Origin: JAJRQY01 sp965224435
GTDB lineage: Bacteria; Actinomycetota; Acidimicrobiia; Acidimicrobiales; SZUA-35
Length of the DNA: 64,000 bases
Assembly (NCBI GenBank): GCA_965224435.1
Contig: OZ245048.1
Coordinates: 2,356,001-2,420,000 of the forward strand
Direction: 5' to 3'
Shown here: piece after piece, positions 1 to 8,632 of the stretch
Layout: each line of letters begins with the position of its first letter
How positions within the stretch are numbered: the first letter of the stretch is position 1
Notes under the pieces: generated by a model
The model's database searches: none
What the model saw: only the letters and a program-made list of their open reading frames with translations
What the model was told of the DNA's origin: nothing
Made by a program: the position numbers and the translations under genes

Positions 1-32
1 CGCTTTCCTATTGGATACCCGCCCGTTCAGAA

Positions 33-263
33 CTAGCCGACGGCTCGCAGGTTCGCTGCTTCCCAGCGACCGGGTCCGGCAGGGGCCACGTCAAAGATCA
101 CTGAGGTTCCAGCCGCAGTCTCACGGCTCCCATCTGCAATCTGGGTGCAGTGAAAGACGTACTCGGCAATACCCGCAGACCCGACTGAGCCCTCCTGGCG
201 CACGACTCCCATACCGACGGGCGAGTCAAATGACAGCACGACCCCTAGGCAGCCTGTCCTCAT
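33..263 (-). CDS. Small cold-shock-domain-like protein
   Basis: A 76-residue protein shaped like a single cold-shock (OB-fold) domain. It opens with a GVVLSFD...GMGVV stretch, has a FHCTQIADGSR segment in the middle, and ends with GRWEAANL. This pattern is typical of the divergent 'cold-shock domain' proteins of actinobacteria, which lack the classical RNP1/RNP2 aromatic motifs of CspA, so nucleic-acid binding is a family-based guess. The ATG at 263 lies 13 bases after the mogA stop, so the two are probably co-transcribed. The stop is at 33-35. The remaining bases 1-32 hold nothing I can call. Confidence 0.6.
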   Translation of the reverse strand: MRTGCLGVVLSFDSPVGMGVVRQEGSVGSAGIAEYVFHCTQIADGSRETAAGTSVIFDVAPAGPGRWEAANLRAVG

Positions 264-276
264 TGACGATTGCCCA

Positions 277-828
277 TTAGTGAGGCCGCCCGCCCGCCAT
301 CAAGTCAATGGCATGGGGAATCACGTCCAAGACTGCTTCCAGCGTCTCCACTGTCCCTTTGGGTGAGCCCGGTGTGTTCAGAATCAGCGCTGCACCCCTG
401 GTCCCGGCCAATGCCCGGCTGAGGCGACCAAGCCCCTTGGAGTTGCACAAACGCATTGCCTCGGCCAATCCTGGAGCATCTCTCTCAAGCGCAAGCTTGG
501 TGCCTTCTGGAGTCAGGTCACGCGGCCCGAACCCAGTCCCACCGGTGGTCACAATCAGGCCGTTGAATCCCTCGGCACACGAAACCAGTTCATTCTGAAC
601 GGACTCGATGCCATCAATGATCTGGATCCGCTCAACTACCGTCCAACCCGCGCTCTCCAGCCGATCGCTCAGCGCCCGGCCCGACTTGTCTTCTCGCGTG
701 CCCGCAATCACACCATCGGACACGGTGATGACCTTGGCCAGCAACGGCTTCTTGTCGGTCGACACATGACTGGATTGGGAATGATCCGAGTGGCTGGACG
801 TCGAGGTCTTGTTGTCAGCGTGAGTCAC
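277..828 (-). CDS. mogA: Molybdenum cofactor biosynthesis protein, MogA/MoaB family
   Basis: A MoCF-binding domain protein of 183 residues that acts in molybdopterin adenylylation, the step that activates molybdopterin before molybdenum insertion. The domain starts near residue 31 with VITVSDGVIAGTREDKSG, and the diagnostic TTGGTGFGPRDLTPEGT motif follows near residue 90. The first ~28 residues are Ser/His-rich and probably disordered. The start is a GTG at 828. It diverges from the trans-sulfuration gene at 860, leaving only 31 bases for both promoters. No other molybdenum genes are in the window, so MogA versus MoaB cannot be decided by context. Confidence 0.85.
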   Translation of the reverse strand: MTHADNKTSTSSHSDHSQSSHVSTDKKPLLAKVITVSDGVIAGTREDKSGRALSDRLESAGWTVVERIQIIDGIESVQNELVSCAEGFNGLIVTTGGTGFGPRDLTPEGTKLALERDAPGLAEAMRLCNSKGLGRLSRALAGTRGAALILNTPGSPKGTVETLEAVLDVIPHAIDLMAGGRPH

Positions 829-859
829 CTGACCAGTCTGCCCCCTAACGTGTCTTCTT

Positions 860-2032
860 ATGGCTCAATCTGAGAATCAGTCCGACAGTGACTTTGGCCC
901 GCCTCTGCGTCCTCAAACGGTCGCGGTCACCGTTGGTCGCCCAGCCGGATACGGCGATCCACTCAATGTTCCGATCAACCTGGCCTCCAACTTTCGCCAA
1001 AGCGGCGAAGGAGCCCCAACCGGACCAACAGATGACTCCCGGATCTATAGCCGCGGCGGCGGAACCGAGACTTGGGCTGCATTCGAAGAAGCAATGGGAG
1101 CCCTCGAAGGGGGCAACGCCATCTCCTTCGCTTCGGGTATGGCGGCGGTTGCCTCCATCTTTGCCTGGCTCGAGTCAGGCTCTACTGTCTTAGTTCCCGA
1201 AGACTGCTACCACGGGGTGGCAGAAACCGTGAACGACGGTGAGGCTCGCCTCGGCTGGATCGTACAGCGACTGCCAGGAAGCGACACCGACGCCTGGCTG
1301 GAGGCCATTCCCAGCGCTGATCTGGTCTGGCTTGAATCGCCCTCCAATCCCCTGATGGAAATTGCCGATATTCCCACCTTGTGCACTGCCGCCAAGGAAG
1401 CCGGAGTCGCCTGCGCCGTCGACAACACCTTCGCTACTCCCCTCCTTCAGCGTCCGTTGGACCATGGCGCAACCTTCAGCGTGCACAGCGCCACCAAGTT
1501 CATTGGCGGGCACTCAGACCTACTGATGGGTGTTGTCGTTTCCCGCGACACCGAAGCCCTGACCGCCATTGACCGACGCCGTCTGCTCGGCGGAGCCACC
1601 CCTGGTGCCCTGGAATCATTCCTGGCCCTGCGCGGTCTGCGAACTCTTCCTATCCGGCTCGAGCGGGCGCAAGCCAACGCCGAGGAGCTGGCAATTCGAC
1701 TCTCTGAACATCGGATCGTGAGCCGAGTCCGCTATCCCGGCCTGCCCGAGCACCCAGGCCACGAGCTGGCTTCCACCACCCTCGGTGGCCCGGGAGCCAT
1801 GCTGAGTTTCGAGACAATCGGGTCGGCTACATCAGCCGATATTCGCCTGTCTCGTCTTCGAGTAATCAGCGTCGCCACCAGCCTTGGCGGTGTCGAGTCC
1901 ACCATCGAGCGGCGGGCCAAGCAGGCGGGCCAAGAGCATCTTCCCGAAACCCTGATGCGCCTCAGCGTTGGCATCGAGCACATTGAGGATCTCTGGGCCG
2001 ACCTGGAACAAGCCCTTGACGGCGGTAGCTAA
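860..2032 (+). CDS. Trans-sulfuration PLP enzyme (cystathionine gamma-synthase family)
   Basis: A Cys/Met-metabolism PLP-dependent enzyme of 390 residues, the usual family length. The PLP lysine sits in SVHSATKFIGGHSD (near residue 205), preceded by the cofactor-binding VDNTFATPLLQ stretch. The substrate-loop tyrosine is in IYSRGGG near residue 63, and SFASGMAAV carries the phosphate-contacting glycine/methionine pair. The family covers cystathionine gamma-synthase, gamma-lyase and beta-lyase, which motifs alone cannot separate. Synthase (methionine synthesis) is the most common annotation for this type. The ATG at 860 fits the family N-terminus. The gene stands alone, 154 bases before serA. 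Confidence 0.8.
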   Translation: MAQSENQSDSDFGPPLRPQTVAVTVGRPAGYGDPLNVPINLASNFRQSGEGAPTGPTDDSRIYSRGGGTETWAAFEEAMGALEGGNAISFASGMAAVASIFAWLESGSTVLVPEDCYHGVAETVNDGEARLGWIVQRLPGSDTDAWLEAIPSADLVWLESPSNPLMEIADIPTLCTAAKEAGVACAVDNTFATPLLQRPLDHGATFSVHSATKFIGGHSDLLMGVVVSRDTEALTAIDRRRLLGGATPGALESFLALRGLRTLPIRLERAQANAEELAIRLSEHRIVSRVRYPGLPEHPGHELASTTLGGPGAMLSFETIGSATSADIRLSRLRVISVATSLGGVESTIERRAKQAGQEHLPETLMRLSVGIEHIEDLWADLEQALDGGS

Positions 2033-2135
2033 CCAGAACTCGCTACTCCGGGCCCCAATGACGGCATAGCGACCTGGGTAATTCATCAACTGGCGAAACC
2101 GGTCACCAGGTGTCATACTCGCCTCCTGACCTGAC

Positions 2136-2165
2136 CCGAGCACCCGCTGCATAGCCGGTGCTCGG
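2136..2165 (+). promoter_or_regulatory. Stem-loop in the serA leader
   Basis: Nine perfectly paired bases (CCGAGCACC at 2136-2144 with GGTGCTCGG at 2157-2165) enclose a 12-base loop in the 154-base gap before serA. No U-tract follows, so this is not an intrinsic terminator. It ends about 10 bases before the AGGAG of serA, where it could affect translation or stabilise the transcript. A weak CATACT -10-like hexamer lies at 2113-2118. The hairpin is seen directly; its role is inference. Confidence 0.35.
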
Positions 2166-2186
2166 CTCGCGAACCAGGAGAACACC

Positions 2187-3419
2187 GTGAAGATTCTTTT
2201 TGCTGACTCTGTCGATGACAGTCGCCTCAACGTTCTACGCGAGGCTGGTCACGAATGCATCGTCGATCCAAGCCTCGATGCCGAGTCTCTTCCCGGTCAG
2301 GTCGGCGATGCGGAAGTCCTCGTTGTTCGGAGTACCAAGGTAAGCGACAAGGCAGTCGCTGCCGGATCATCGCTTTCGCTCATTGTCCGGGCCGGAGCCG
2401 GAACCGACAATGTGGACAAAGCAGCAGCCTCCGCCGCAGGAATCTATGTCTGCAATGTGCCAGGCAAGAACGCCATTGCCGTAGCCGAACTCACCATGGG
2501 ACTGCTTCTCGCCATTGACCGAAACCTGGCTGACAATGTAGCCGACCTTCGCAACGGGGTCTGGGACAAGGCTCGCTACACGAAGGCCTCAGGACTGGCC
2601 GGCAAGACCCTCGCCATCATCGGCCTCGGTGAGATCGGCTTAGCCGTCGCCGAACGAGCAAAAGCTTTTGGACTCTCCGTCATTGCTGTTCGTAAGGATC
2701 ACCGATCTCCGCAGGCTCAAGCCAGAATCCGCAGTGTCGGTGTGCGCCTAGTAGCAGACACCGCTGCTCTGCTGAAGGAATGCGACATCGTCTCCATCCA
2801 TGTTCCAAAGTCGCCAGAAACCGTCGGCTTGGTCGATGAAGCCTTCCTGGCCCAACTTCGCGACGGCGCCGTCGTTCTCAATACCTCACGTGGCGACATG
2901 GTCGACGAAGCCGCACTGCTCCAAGCCATGAATGAGCGCGGCTTCCGGGCCGGCCTTGATGTCTGGCCTAGCGAACCGTCAAAGTCGACCGGCGAATTCA
3001 ATAGTGAGCTGGCCAAGCACCCCGCCGTGGTTGGAAGCCACCATATTGGGGCGTCAACCCAGCAGGCTCAAGAAGCAGTGGCCGACGGAACAGTCGAAGT
3101 CATCAATGCCTATGCAGCTGGAACAGTCCGCAACTGTGTCAACCTCGACACCGACACCGCCGGGAGCATCGTGCTCAACGTCCGCCACCTCGATGAGGTC
3201 GGCGTTCTGGCCAAGGTATTCGCCGTCATCCGGTCCAATGGCCTCAGTGTCAAGCAGATGCAGAACCAGGTATTTGCTGGTGGCCAGGCCGCAGTAGCCA
3301 CCATCAATATTGATGGAGCTTGCAGCGAAGCTTTTCTCACTGAAGTTGGTGAAATCGAAGAGGTTCTCTCTACCTCAACAACTGCCTCCGACGCACCATC
3401 GGCTAAGGGCGGTTCCTGA
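2187..3419 (+). CDS. serA: D-3-phosphoglycerate dehydrogenase
   Basis: Catalyses the NAD-dependent oxidation of 3-phosphoglycerate that starts serine synthesis. The 410-residue protein has the D-isomer-specific 2-hydroxyacid dehydrogenase fold. The Rossmann motif is IIGLGEIGLAVAERAKAFG (near residue 147), the NTSRGDMVDEAAL block follows, and the catalytic His is in VVGSHHIGAST near residue 285. A C-terminal ACT domain (about 335-395) suggests feedback control by serine. This is the shorter E. coli-like architecture, without the extra domain of the long mycobacterial enzyme. The GTG start has a good AGGAG upstream. The next gene begins one base after its TGA, so the two are surely co-transcribed. 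Confidence 0.93.
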   Translation: MKILFADSVDDSRLNVLREAGHECIVDPSLDAESLPGQVGDAEVLVVRSTKVSDKAVAAGSSLSLIVRAGAGTDNVDKAAASAAGIYVCNVPGKNAIAVAELTMGLLLAIDRNLADNVADLRNGVWDKARYTKASGLAGKTLAIIGLGEIGLAVAERAKAFGLSVIAVRKDHRSPQAQARIRSVGVRLVADTAALLKECDIVSIHVPKSPETVGLVDEAFLAQLRDGAVVLNTSRGDMVDEAALLQAMNERGFRAGLDVWPSEPSKSTGEFNSELAKHPAVVGSHHIGASTQQAQEAVADGTVEVINAYAAGTVRNCVNLDTDTAGSIVLNVRHLDEVGVLAKVFAVIRSNGLSVKQMQNQVFAGGQAAVATINIDGACSEAFLTEVGEIEEVLSTSTTASDAPSAKGGS

Positions 3420-3420
3420 G

Positions 3421-4701
3421 ATGGCTGATGTAACTCCCGCCGAACTCCGCATTGTTGACGAAGCCTGGTCTTCTCTGGTGCCTTCACCCGCCCATGACTC
3501 ACTCAGCCCGAAAGAACGCCGCGAGTTCCTGAGTGCCAACCCATCCAGCTATCTGGGTGTGACCCGTGGGCCAGAAGATCTACCACCGGGTCAAGACATG
3601 ACGAACGAGGACCTTCTTCTGGATGGTCGTCGTTCCTTTGAGGCCCTGCTGGATCAGGGGGCATTCACCCCAATCATGGCTCGTCAATTCTTCCTCTATC
3701 AACTGGAAACCGTCGACCACATCCAGACCGCTATTGTCGGCAATGTCGCCACCACCAACTTTGCTGATGGCAACGTACGTCTTCATGAACTGGTGCAGCT
3801 GGACCGCGCAACTCACCTCAGCCGCCATCTCTCGGTGGTTGGAGCCCAATCCAGTCCAATCGCCTTAGCCCATCGCGGGTCTGAGGAGTTGGACGGCATT
3901 GTTCAGCATGCAGTCAACAAAACCGAAGCAACGCTCTCCTTCGCTGTCAGTGGCGGTGTGACGCAGCGGATCTGGGAGATCACCGACGAGGCAGTCAACC
4001 ATCGAATCGAGCAGCTCCTGTCCAAGGAGAATCTGTACCTCATCGATGGTCACCACCGCGCTGCTGCGGCCCGGGCCCATCAGCAGGCGGTCGCCGACGA
4101 AGCAAGTGACTACATTTTGAGCGCCATCTTCACCGCGTCGGAGCTTCGAAATCGGGCCCATCACCGGGTGCTTTCTTTGGGTGAGCGAACCGAGGAGTTC
4201 CTAAACCAGCTGCAGGAACAGCTCCCGGTCAGGGTCGTGACGAGTCAGGCCGATTCCGAAGCCCGCAACCCTGATGAGATTGCCCTCTGGGCTGGCGATC
4301 AGTGCTTCTTGGTGACGGTGCCCTTCACCTTCACGCCCGCTGCCATCGATCCATCCGCGGTCGTGCCGACGGAGCAGGGAGCGATCGAGCATTCATCCAT
4401 CAGCCCGGCAGAGCGTCTCGACAATCTCGACCCGGTCCGTCTTCAACGGGGAATCATCGGACCATTGCTTGGGGTTGATGGTTCGTGGTCTGGTGAGCAA
4501 CTGACGTATCGGCCAGGCGTCAAGCCGGTCGAAGAGCTACGAGCGGACACCAAGGACAAAGACGAGGTCTTATGTGTGATGCGGCCGGTGCTTATTCAGG
4601 ATCTGCTGGACGCATCAGACGAAGGCCTCGTTATGCCTCCCAAGTCAACCTACTTTGAACCCAAGGCTCGCTCGGGCATTTTTGTCAGACACCTCAACTA
4701 G
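3421..4701 (+). CDS. DUF1015 family protein (COG4198)
   Basis: A 426-residue DUF1015 protein. The hallmark DGHHRAAAARA motif is near residue 207, preceded by VNHRIEQLL and followed by FTASELRNRAHHRVL. The N-terminal part includes NPSSYLGVTRG, also typical of the family. The start chosen is the ATG one base after the serA stop; an in-frame extension upstream would overlap serA. Biochemical function is not established, to my knowledge. The DGHHR motif recalls ParB/sulfiredoxin-like folds, some of which phosphorylate free serine, and DUF1015 genes often neighbour serA. A role in serine metabolism is therefore a plausible inference only. Confidence 0.85.
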   Translation: MADVTPAELRIVDEAWSSLVPSPAHDSLSPKERREFLSANPSSYLGVTRGPEDLPPGQDMTNEDLLLDGRRSFEALLDQGAFTPIMARQFFLYQLETVDHIQTAIVGNVATTNFADGNVRLHELVQLDRATHLSRHLSVVGAQSSPIALAHRGSEELDGIVQHAVNKTEATLSFAVSGGVTQRIWEITDEAVNHRIEQLLSKENLYLIDGHHRAAAARAHQQAVADEASDYILSAIFTASELRNRAHHRVLSLGERTEEFLNQLQEQLPVRVVTSQADSEARNPDEIALWAGDQCFLVTVPFTFTPAAIDPSAVVPTEQGAIEHSSISPAERLDNLDPVRLQRGIIGPLLGVDGSWSGEQLTYRPGVKPVEELRADTKDKDEVLCVMRPVLIQDLLDASDEGLVMPPKSTYFEPKARSGIFVRHLN

Positions 4702-4718
4702 ATCGGACAAGACCGTCT

Positions 4719-5900
4719 ATGCATCTCTTGGGTCGGACCACCGATATTGCGTCATCACCAATCAGCGAGGCTTATGCCTGGTTAGCCAGCCGCACCAGCA
4801 CCCGACATCTGATTGACCTTTCCCAGGCGGCGCCCAGTTACCCGCCTCCTCAAGCCGTAATTGACCAGGTGGCACTCACCGCCCAGGATCCAGACGGGGG
4901 CCGATACTGTCCAACAGCGGGCTTGCCTGCACTGGCTGAGGCCTTCGCCGCTGAACTTAGCCGCGACTACGGCAGCCACATAGAAGCCGATCACGTCCTG
5001 CCAACCGGCGGCTGCAACCAGGCCTTCTGCGTCACCGTCTCGGCCTTGGCTGACACTGGCGACGAGATCATCTTGCCGGTGCCCTACTACTTCAATCATG
5101 AGATGTGGCTGAGGCTGGATGGCATCACACCAAGACTGCTCCCGACCGATGAATCATTTGTTCCTGACCCGGCCGAAGCCAAGAAGCTGATCACTGAACG
5201 AACCCGCGCCATCGTGCTGGTCACCCCCGGCAATCCGACCGGAGTCACCATTGCGCCAGCCATCATCCAGGCATTCTTCGAACTAGCCCAAGAGCACAAT
5301 ATTGCCCTCATCGTTGATGAGACCTATCGCAACTTTCGCCCAAGTCAAGATGCTCCTCATCCGCTCTACAACCAGCCAGCTTGGGAAGAAACTGCAATCT
5401 TCCTGCATAGCTTCTCCAAGGATCTTGCTATCCCGGGCTACCGCGTCGGAGCAATCGTGGCTGGAGCTTCCTTCCTTCACGAAGCAATGAAGCTGCTGGA
5501 TTGTGTGCAAATCAGCCCAGCACGAATCAGCCAGGAAGCCGTTGTAGCCGGACTCACCAGGTCAGGAGATTGGCGAACGGTGCAGGCCGCCAGGATTCGA
5601 GGACTATTGGAACAGTTCCAGTCGGTCATGGCCAATCGTCCCGGTGGCTTTGAACTGGCGAGCTCCGGTGCGTTCTTTGGCTGGGTACGCCATCCGTTTC
5701 CCCATCTGGATACTGCCGAAGTCGTTCGTCGACTGGTTATCGATCATGACGTGTTACTCATCCCCGGTACGGCGTTCACGCCGACCGATGAGCGATGGCT
5801 ACGAATGAGCTATGCCAATCTCACGCCGGAGCAATTCCCCATTCTGGCTGAGCGGCTGGTCGATTTTGCCGAAGCTGTTTCTAGAGACGTCGCCGAGTAA
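4719..5900 (+). CDS. PLP-dependent class I/II aminotransferase
   Basis: A fold-type I aminotransferase of 393 residues. The Asn of VTPGNPTGVTI (near residue 172), the DETYR Asp/Tyr pair (near 206) and the PLP lysine in HSFSKDLAIPGYRVG (near 236) are all present, as is the C-terminal substrate-carboxylate Arg in ERWLRMSYA. The ATG at 4719 starts 18 bases after the DUF1015 stop, making it the third gene of a likely serA operon. The substrate is unknown; alanine, aspartate, aromatic or another amino acid are possible. It is not SerC-like in sequence, so it should not be read as the phosphoserine transaminase. It converges on rsmB with only five bases between stops. Confidence 0.8.
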   Translation: MHLLGRTTDIASSPISEAYAWLASRTSTRHLIDLSQAAPSYPPPQAVIDQVALTAQDPDGGRYCPTAGLPALAEAFAAELSRDYGSHIEADHVLPTGGCNQAFCVTVSALADTGDEIILPVPYYFNHEMWLRLDGITPRLLPTDESFVPDPAEAKKLITERTRAIVLVTPGNPTGVTIAPAIIQAFFELAQEHNIALIVDETYRNFRPSQDAPHPLYNQPAWEETAIFLHSFSKDLAIPGYRVGAIVAGASFLHEAMKLLDCVQISPARISQEAVVAGLTRSGDWRTVQAARIRGLLEQFQSVMANRPGGFELASSGAFFGWVRHPFPHLDTAEVVRRLVIDHDVLLIPGTAFTPTDERWLRMSYANLTPEQFPILAERLVDFAEAVSRDVAE

Positions 5901-5905
5901 CAACA

Positions 5906-7105
5906 TCACGAGCCCCTCTTGACCTGCCAGAGCATCATGCCGTCGGTCTCGGTTGGCAGCAGATAGGCAACCCGGTTTGAGACCATCCAAGGTTCTGGCA
6001 CTAGTTCCGGATCTGACATGAACGGCAAGAGTTCGAGTTCGGGGTGTTTGGTCAGCACAGCGTGCAGGACCGCCGGACCCTCTTCATTCGTCAAGGTGCA
6101 AACGCTGTAGGTCAGAACTCCCCCAGGCTTGAGCAGGCCCAGACCCGACTCAACCAGGTCGGTTTGCAGCTGACCCAGCCTGATCGGAGCCGCCGAGTCG
6201 ACTCGCCAGCGCGCATCAGCCCGCCGTCGCAAGCTGCCAAGCCCACTACAAGGAGCGTCGATCAGGACATGATCCACCGAGCCTGGGCGCAGTGGCGGCT
6301 GCAAGCCATCCCCAACAAAGGCGTGAACGTCACTGCCCAGCCGCGCTGCGTTGGCCCGAACCAAGGACGAGCGATGAGGACGAAGATCGCCAGCAAAGAC
6401 AGTTGCCCCCATACCGGCAAGTGCGGTGGCCTTCCCACCCGGCGCAGCACAGAGATCAACAATGACCGTTCCCGTGAGATCGCTACTACCAGTAGCGTTG
6501 CGAATCACAGAATCTCGAACCGTGTCACAGACCATCTGAGAGGCCAGATCTTGCACATAGCCATCATCACGCCGCGTGACCGATGCGGCCTGGTTCATGG
6601 AATCTAAGGCCAGGCCAGCAGGTTCGACCCCAAGGTCCTGCTCCATCTTCTTGACGATCCAGGTGGGATAGCTGAGCCTGGTCGCGTCATTCGGCCATTC
6701 AGGGAAGGTTCCTGATTCGGCTTCCTTGGCCAGCTTGCGAAGGACTGCGTTCACCACTCCCCGACCCGGACCACGGACCGCGCCCACGGTGGCCGCGACC
6801 GCAGCATGGGGCGCCGTCTCCAAGAAGCGGAGCTGATAGGCACCAAGTCGCAGGGCAGCCCGCACCTGGTGGTCGATCTTGCTCAGAAGATAGCGCTCGA
6901 TCAAGAAGTCACAGGCCCGCTGCATCCGGGTCGTGCCGTACACCAGCTCGGTGACAAAGCCTCGGTCTCGATCGCTGAGCTGGCTTCGCTCCAGCATCGG
7001 TCCGAGCACCAGATTGGCATAAGCCTCGTCTTGTTCAATTCGAACCATGGCTTTGATAGCTACTCGCCGTGCGGCGACACCAGACTCAGTCATCAATCTG
7101 CACAC
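5906..7105 (-). CDS. rsmB: 16S rRNA (cytosine-C5) methyltransferase, RsmB/Sun family
   Basis: Methylates a cytosine of 16S rRNA (C967 in E. coli) using S-adenosylmethionine. An N-terminal NusB-like RNA-binding domain (about residues 10-140) is followed by the RsmB methyltransferase domain. The SAM loop is DLCAAPGGKATAL, the motif IV cysteine is in DAPCSGLGSLRRR, and the catalytic cysteine is in TYSVCTLTNEE. The length of 399 residues is short but normal for the family. The start is either GTG 7105 or ATG 7093; neither has a strong ribosome binding site. It lies 11 bases after fmt and is the last gene of a def-fmt-rsmB operon. Confidence 0.9.
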   Translation of the reverse strand: MCRLMTESGVAARRVAIKAMVRIEQDEAYANLVLGPMLERSQLSDRDRGFVTELVYGTTRMQRACDFLIERYLLSKIDHQVRAALRLGAYQLRFLETAPHAAVAATVGAVRGPGRGVVNAVLRKLAKEAESGTFPEWPNDATRLSYPTWIVKKMEQDLGVEPAGLALDSMNQAASVTRRDDGYVQDLASQMVCDTVRDSVIRNATGSSDLTGTVIVDLCAAPGGKATALAGMGATVFAGDLRPHRSSLVRANAARLGSDVHAFVGDGLQPPLRPGSVDHVLIDAPCSGLGSLRRRADARWRVDSAAPIRLGQLQTDLVESGLGLLKPGGVLTYSVCTLTNEEGPAVLHAVLTKHPELELLPFMSDPELVPEPWMVSNRVAYLLPTETDGMMLWQVKRGS

Positions 7106-7116
7106 CCAAGGATTTG

Positions 7117-8043
7117 CTATTCAACCTGTTCTCCTGAGCTGAGCTGGGCTCCGTTAAGCCAGTCGCTGGCAGCCATACGTGGCTTGCCTTCGGGCTGCAC
7201 CACAACCAGGCTGATCGCACCCTCAGCCGTCCCGATTGCTGAACCGTCAATCTGTCCCGGAGCAAGATCGGTGCGCTCATCCAGCTCAGCCTCCCAGATA
7301 CGCAGGCGTTTCTTGCGAAACAGACTCCAGGCTCGACCCAGACGAATCTGGCGATCGATCTGGACCGCCGCCTGGTTCCAACTGATTCGATACTCGTCGT
7401 TCTGGATCTTCTGGGCGTAGACCGTCTCACCGACCTGTGGCTGGGGCTCGCCCAGGCCTTCCTGCAATGACTGCACCAGCAGCTGTGAGCCAACCTCGAC
7501 CAGCTCGGTCCGCAGCGTCTCCAGTGTGGCCTTCGGTCCAATCGGTACTTCCACAACTCGGTATATCCCGCCGGTGTCTAGGCCTTCTTCCACCGCCATA
7601 ACACAGACCCCTGTCGTTGGATCACCTTCCAGGAGAGCCCGTTCCACTGGAGCTGCACCGCGCCAGCGAGGCAGCAAGGAGAAATGCAGATTGATCATGG
7701 GGATCTTGACCAGCAGGGGAGGACGAATGATCTGCCCAAAGGCCACAACAACCGCCAGGTCAAGTTCCAGCTCCATCAGGTCATCGATCGAGTCTGTGAC
7801 CGGTAGCCCAAGTTCAAGGGCACAGGCCTTGACCGGGCACGGGCTGAGTCCGGAGCCTCGGCCACGACGACGGTCTGGAGCGGACACCACCAGGGCTATC
7901 TCAAAGCCCGCGGTGTGCAAAGCCCGCAAAGGTGGCACCGCAATATCAGGGGTGCCCAGATATGCGATTCGTTTGACGACGTTTGGCGGCATGGCCAACA
8001 CCGCTTCGCTCGGATCAACCGTCTCACTCAAGTCATTGCTCAC
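7117..8043 (-). CDS. fmt: Methionyl-tRNA formyltransferase
   Basis: Transfers the formyl group from 10-formyl-tetrahydrofolate to initiator Met-tRNA. Catalytic residues are visible in INLHFSLLPRWRGA (Asn, His) and in VEEGLDTGGIY (Asp). A substrate-binding C-terminal domain follows, for a 308-residue total. The protein has ~20 extra residues before RIAYLGTPDIA. Its start overlaps the end of def by four bases (ATGA), so translation is coupled to the deformylase that later removes the same formyl group. The def-fmt-rsmB order is widespread. Confidence 0.93.
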   Translation of the reverse strand: MSNDLSETVDPSEAVLAMPPNVVKRIAYLGTPDIAVPPLRALHTAGFEIALVVSAPDRRRGRGSGLSPCPVKACALELGLPVTDSIDDLMELELDLAVVVAFGQIIRPPLLVKIPMINLHFSLLPRWRGAAPVERALLEGDPTTGVCVMAVEEGLDTGGIYRVVEVPIGPKATLETLRTELVEVGSQLLVQSLQEGLGEPQPQVGETVYAQKIQNDEYRISWNQAAVQIDRQIRLGRAWSLFRKKRLRIWEAELDERTDLAPGQIDGSAIGTAEGAISLVVVQPEGKPRMAASDWLNGAQLSSGEQVE

Positions 8044-8606
8044 GGCAGGCTGAGCCCGCCAGAGCGAGACCGAAAAAGACCTTTCTCCTTCGCCTCTTTC
8101 TCTCGGGAGCCATCGAGGTCCAAAAAGGTCTCCCGCAGAGTGATCAGAGCATCTTTACGGGTCTCGTCATCCAGTCGGTCAATCAACAAGATCCCGTCCA
8201 GGTGGTCCATCTCATGCTGAAAGAGCCGGGATTGCAACTCGTCGGCCTCGATAGAGACTTCTTCACCGTCCAGGTCATAGCCCGTGATATGGATTTCCTT
8301 GGGCCGGGTGATCTCCCAGTGAAGCCCGGGCACCGATAGGCATCCTTCTTCGTAGAGCCATTCGTCACGCGATTCTTGGATTACCGGGTTGATGATGATT
8401 CCGGCTCCTTCGCCAAAGTCATAGACAAAGAATCGCTTCTGGATGCCAACCTGCGGAGCGGCTAGACCCAAACCCGGCTCGTCGTACATCGTTTGCAGCA
8501 TCGAGTTAGAAACCTTGACCAGTTTCCCGTCTATGTCATCGACATCGTTGGCGACCTTGCGCAAAACGGGGTCGCCATAGAGGCGGATCTTGTAGGGGGA
8601 CGACAT
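8040..8606 (-). CDS. def: Peptide deformylase
   Basis: Removes the N-formyl group from nascent proteins. All three family motifs are present: GLGLAAPQVG (motif 1), EEGCLSVPG with the metal-ligand cysteine (motif 2) and QHEMDHLDG with HExxH (motif 3). The 188-residue length and the charged tail after motif 3 fit type I/III deformylases. It is the first gene of the minus-strand def-fmt-rsmB operon and diverges from the methyltransferase at 8633. Confidence 0.94.
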   Translation of the reverse strand: MSSPYKIRLYGDPVLRKVANDVDDIDGKLVKVSNSMLQTMYDEPGLGLAAPQVGIQKRFFVYDFGEGAGIIINPVIQESRDEWLYEEGCLSVPGLHWEITRPKEIHITGYDLDGEEVSIEADELQSRLFQHEMDHLDGILLIDRLDDETRKDALITLRETFLDLDGSREKEAKEKGLFRSRSGGLSLP

Positions 8607-8632
8607 AGCTCTCTAGGCTACCGTTGAACCCA

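Noticed and set aside
1..32. A further gene at the left edge
   Set aside because: Too short to judge; no start, stop or motif can be assigned.
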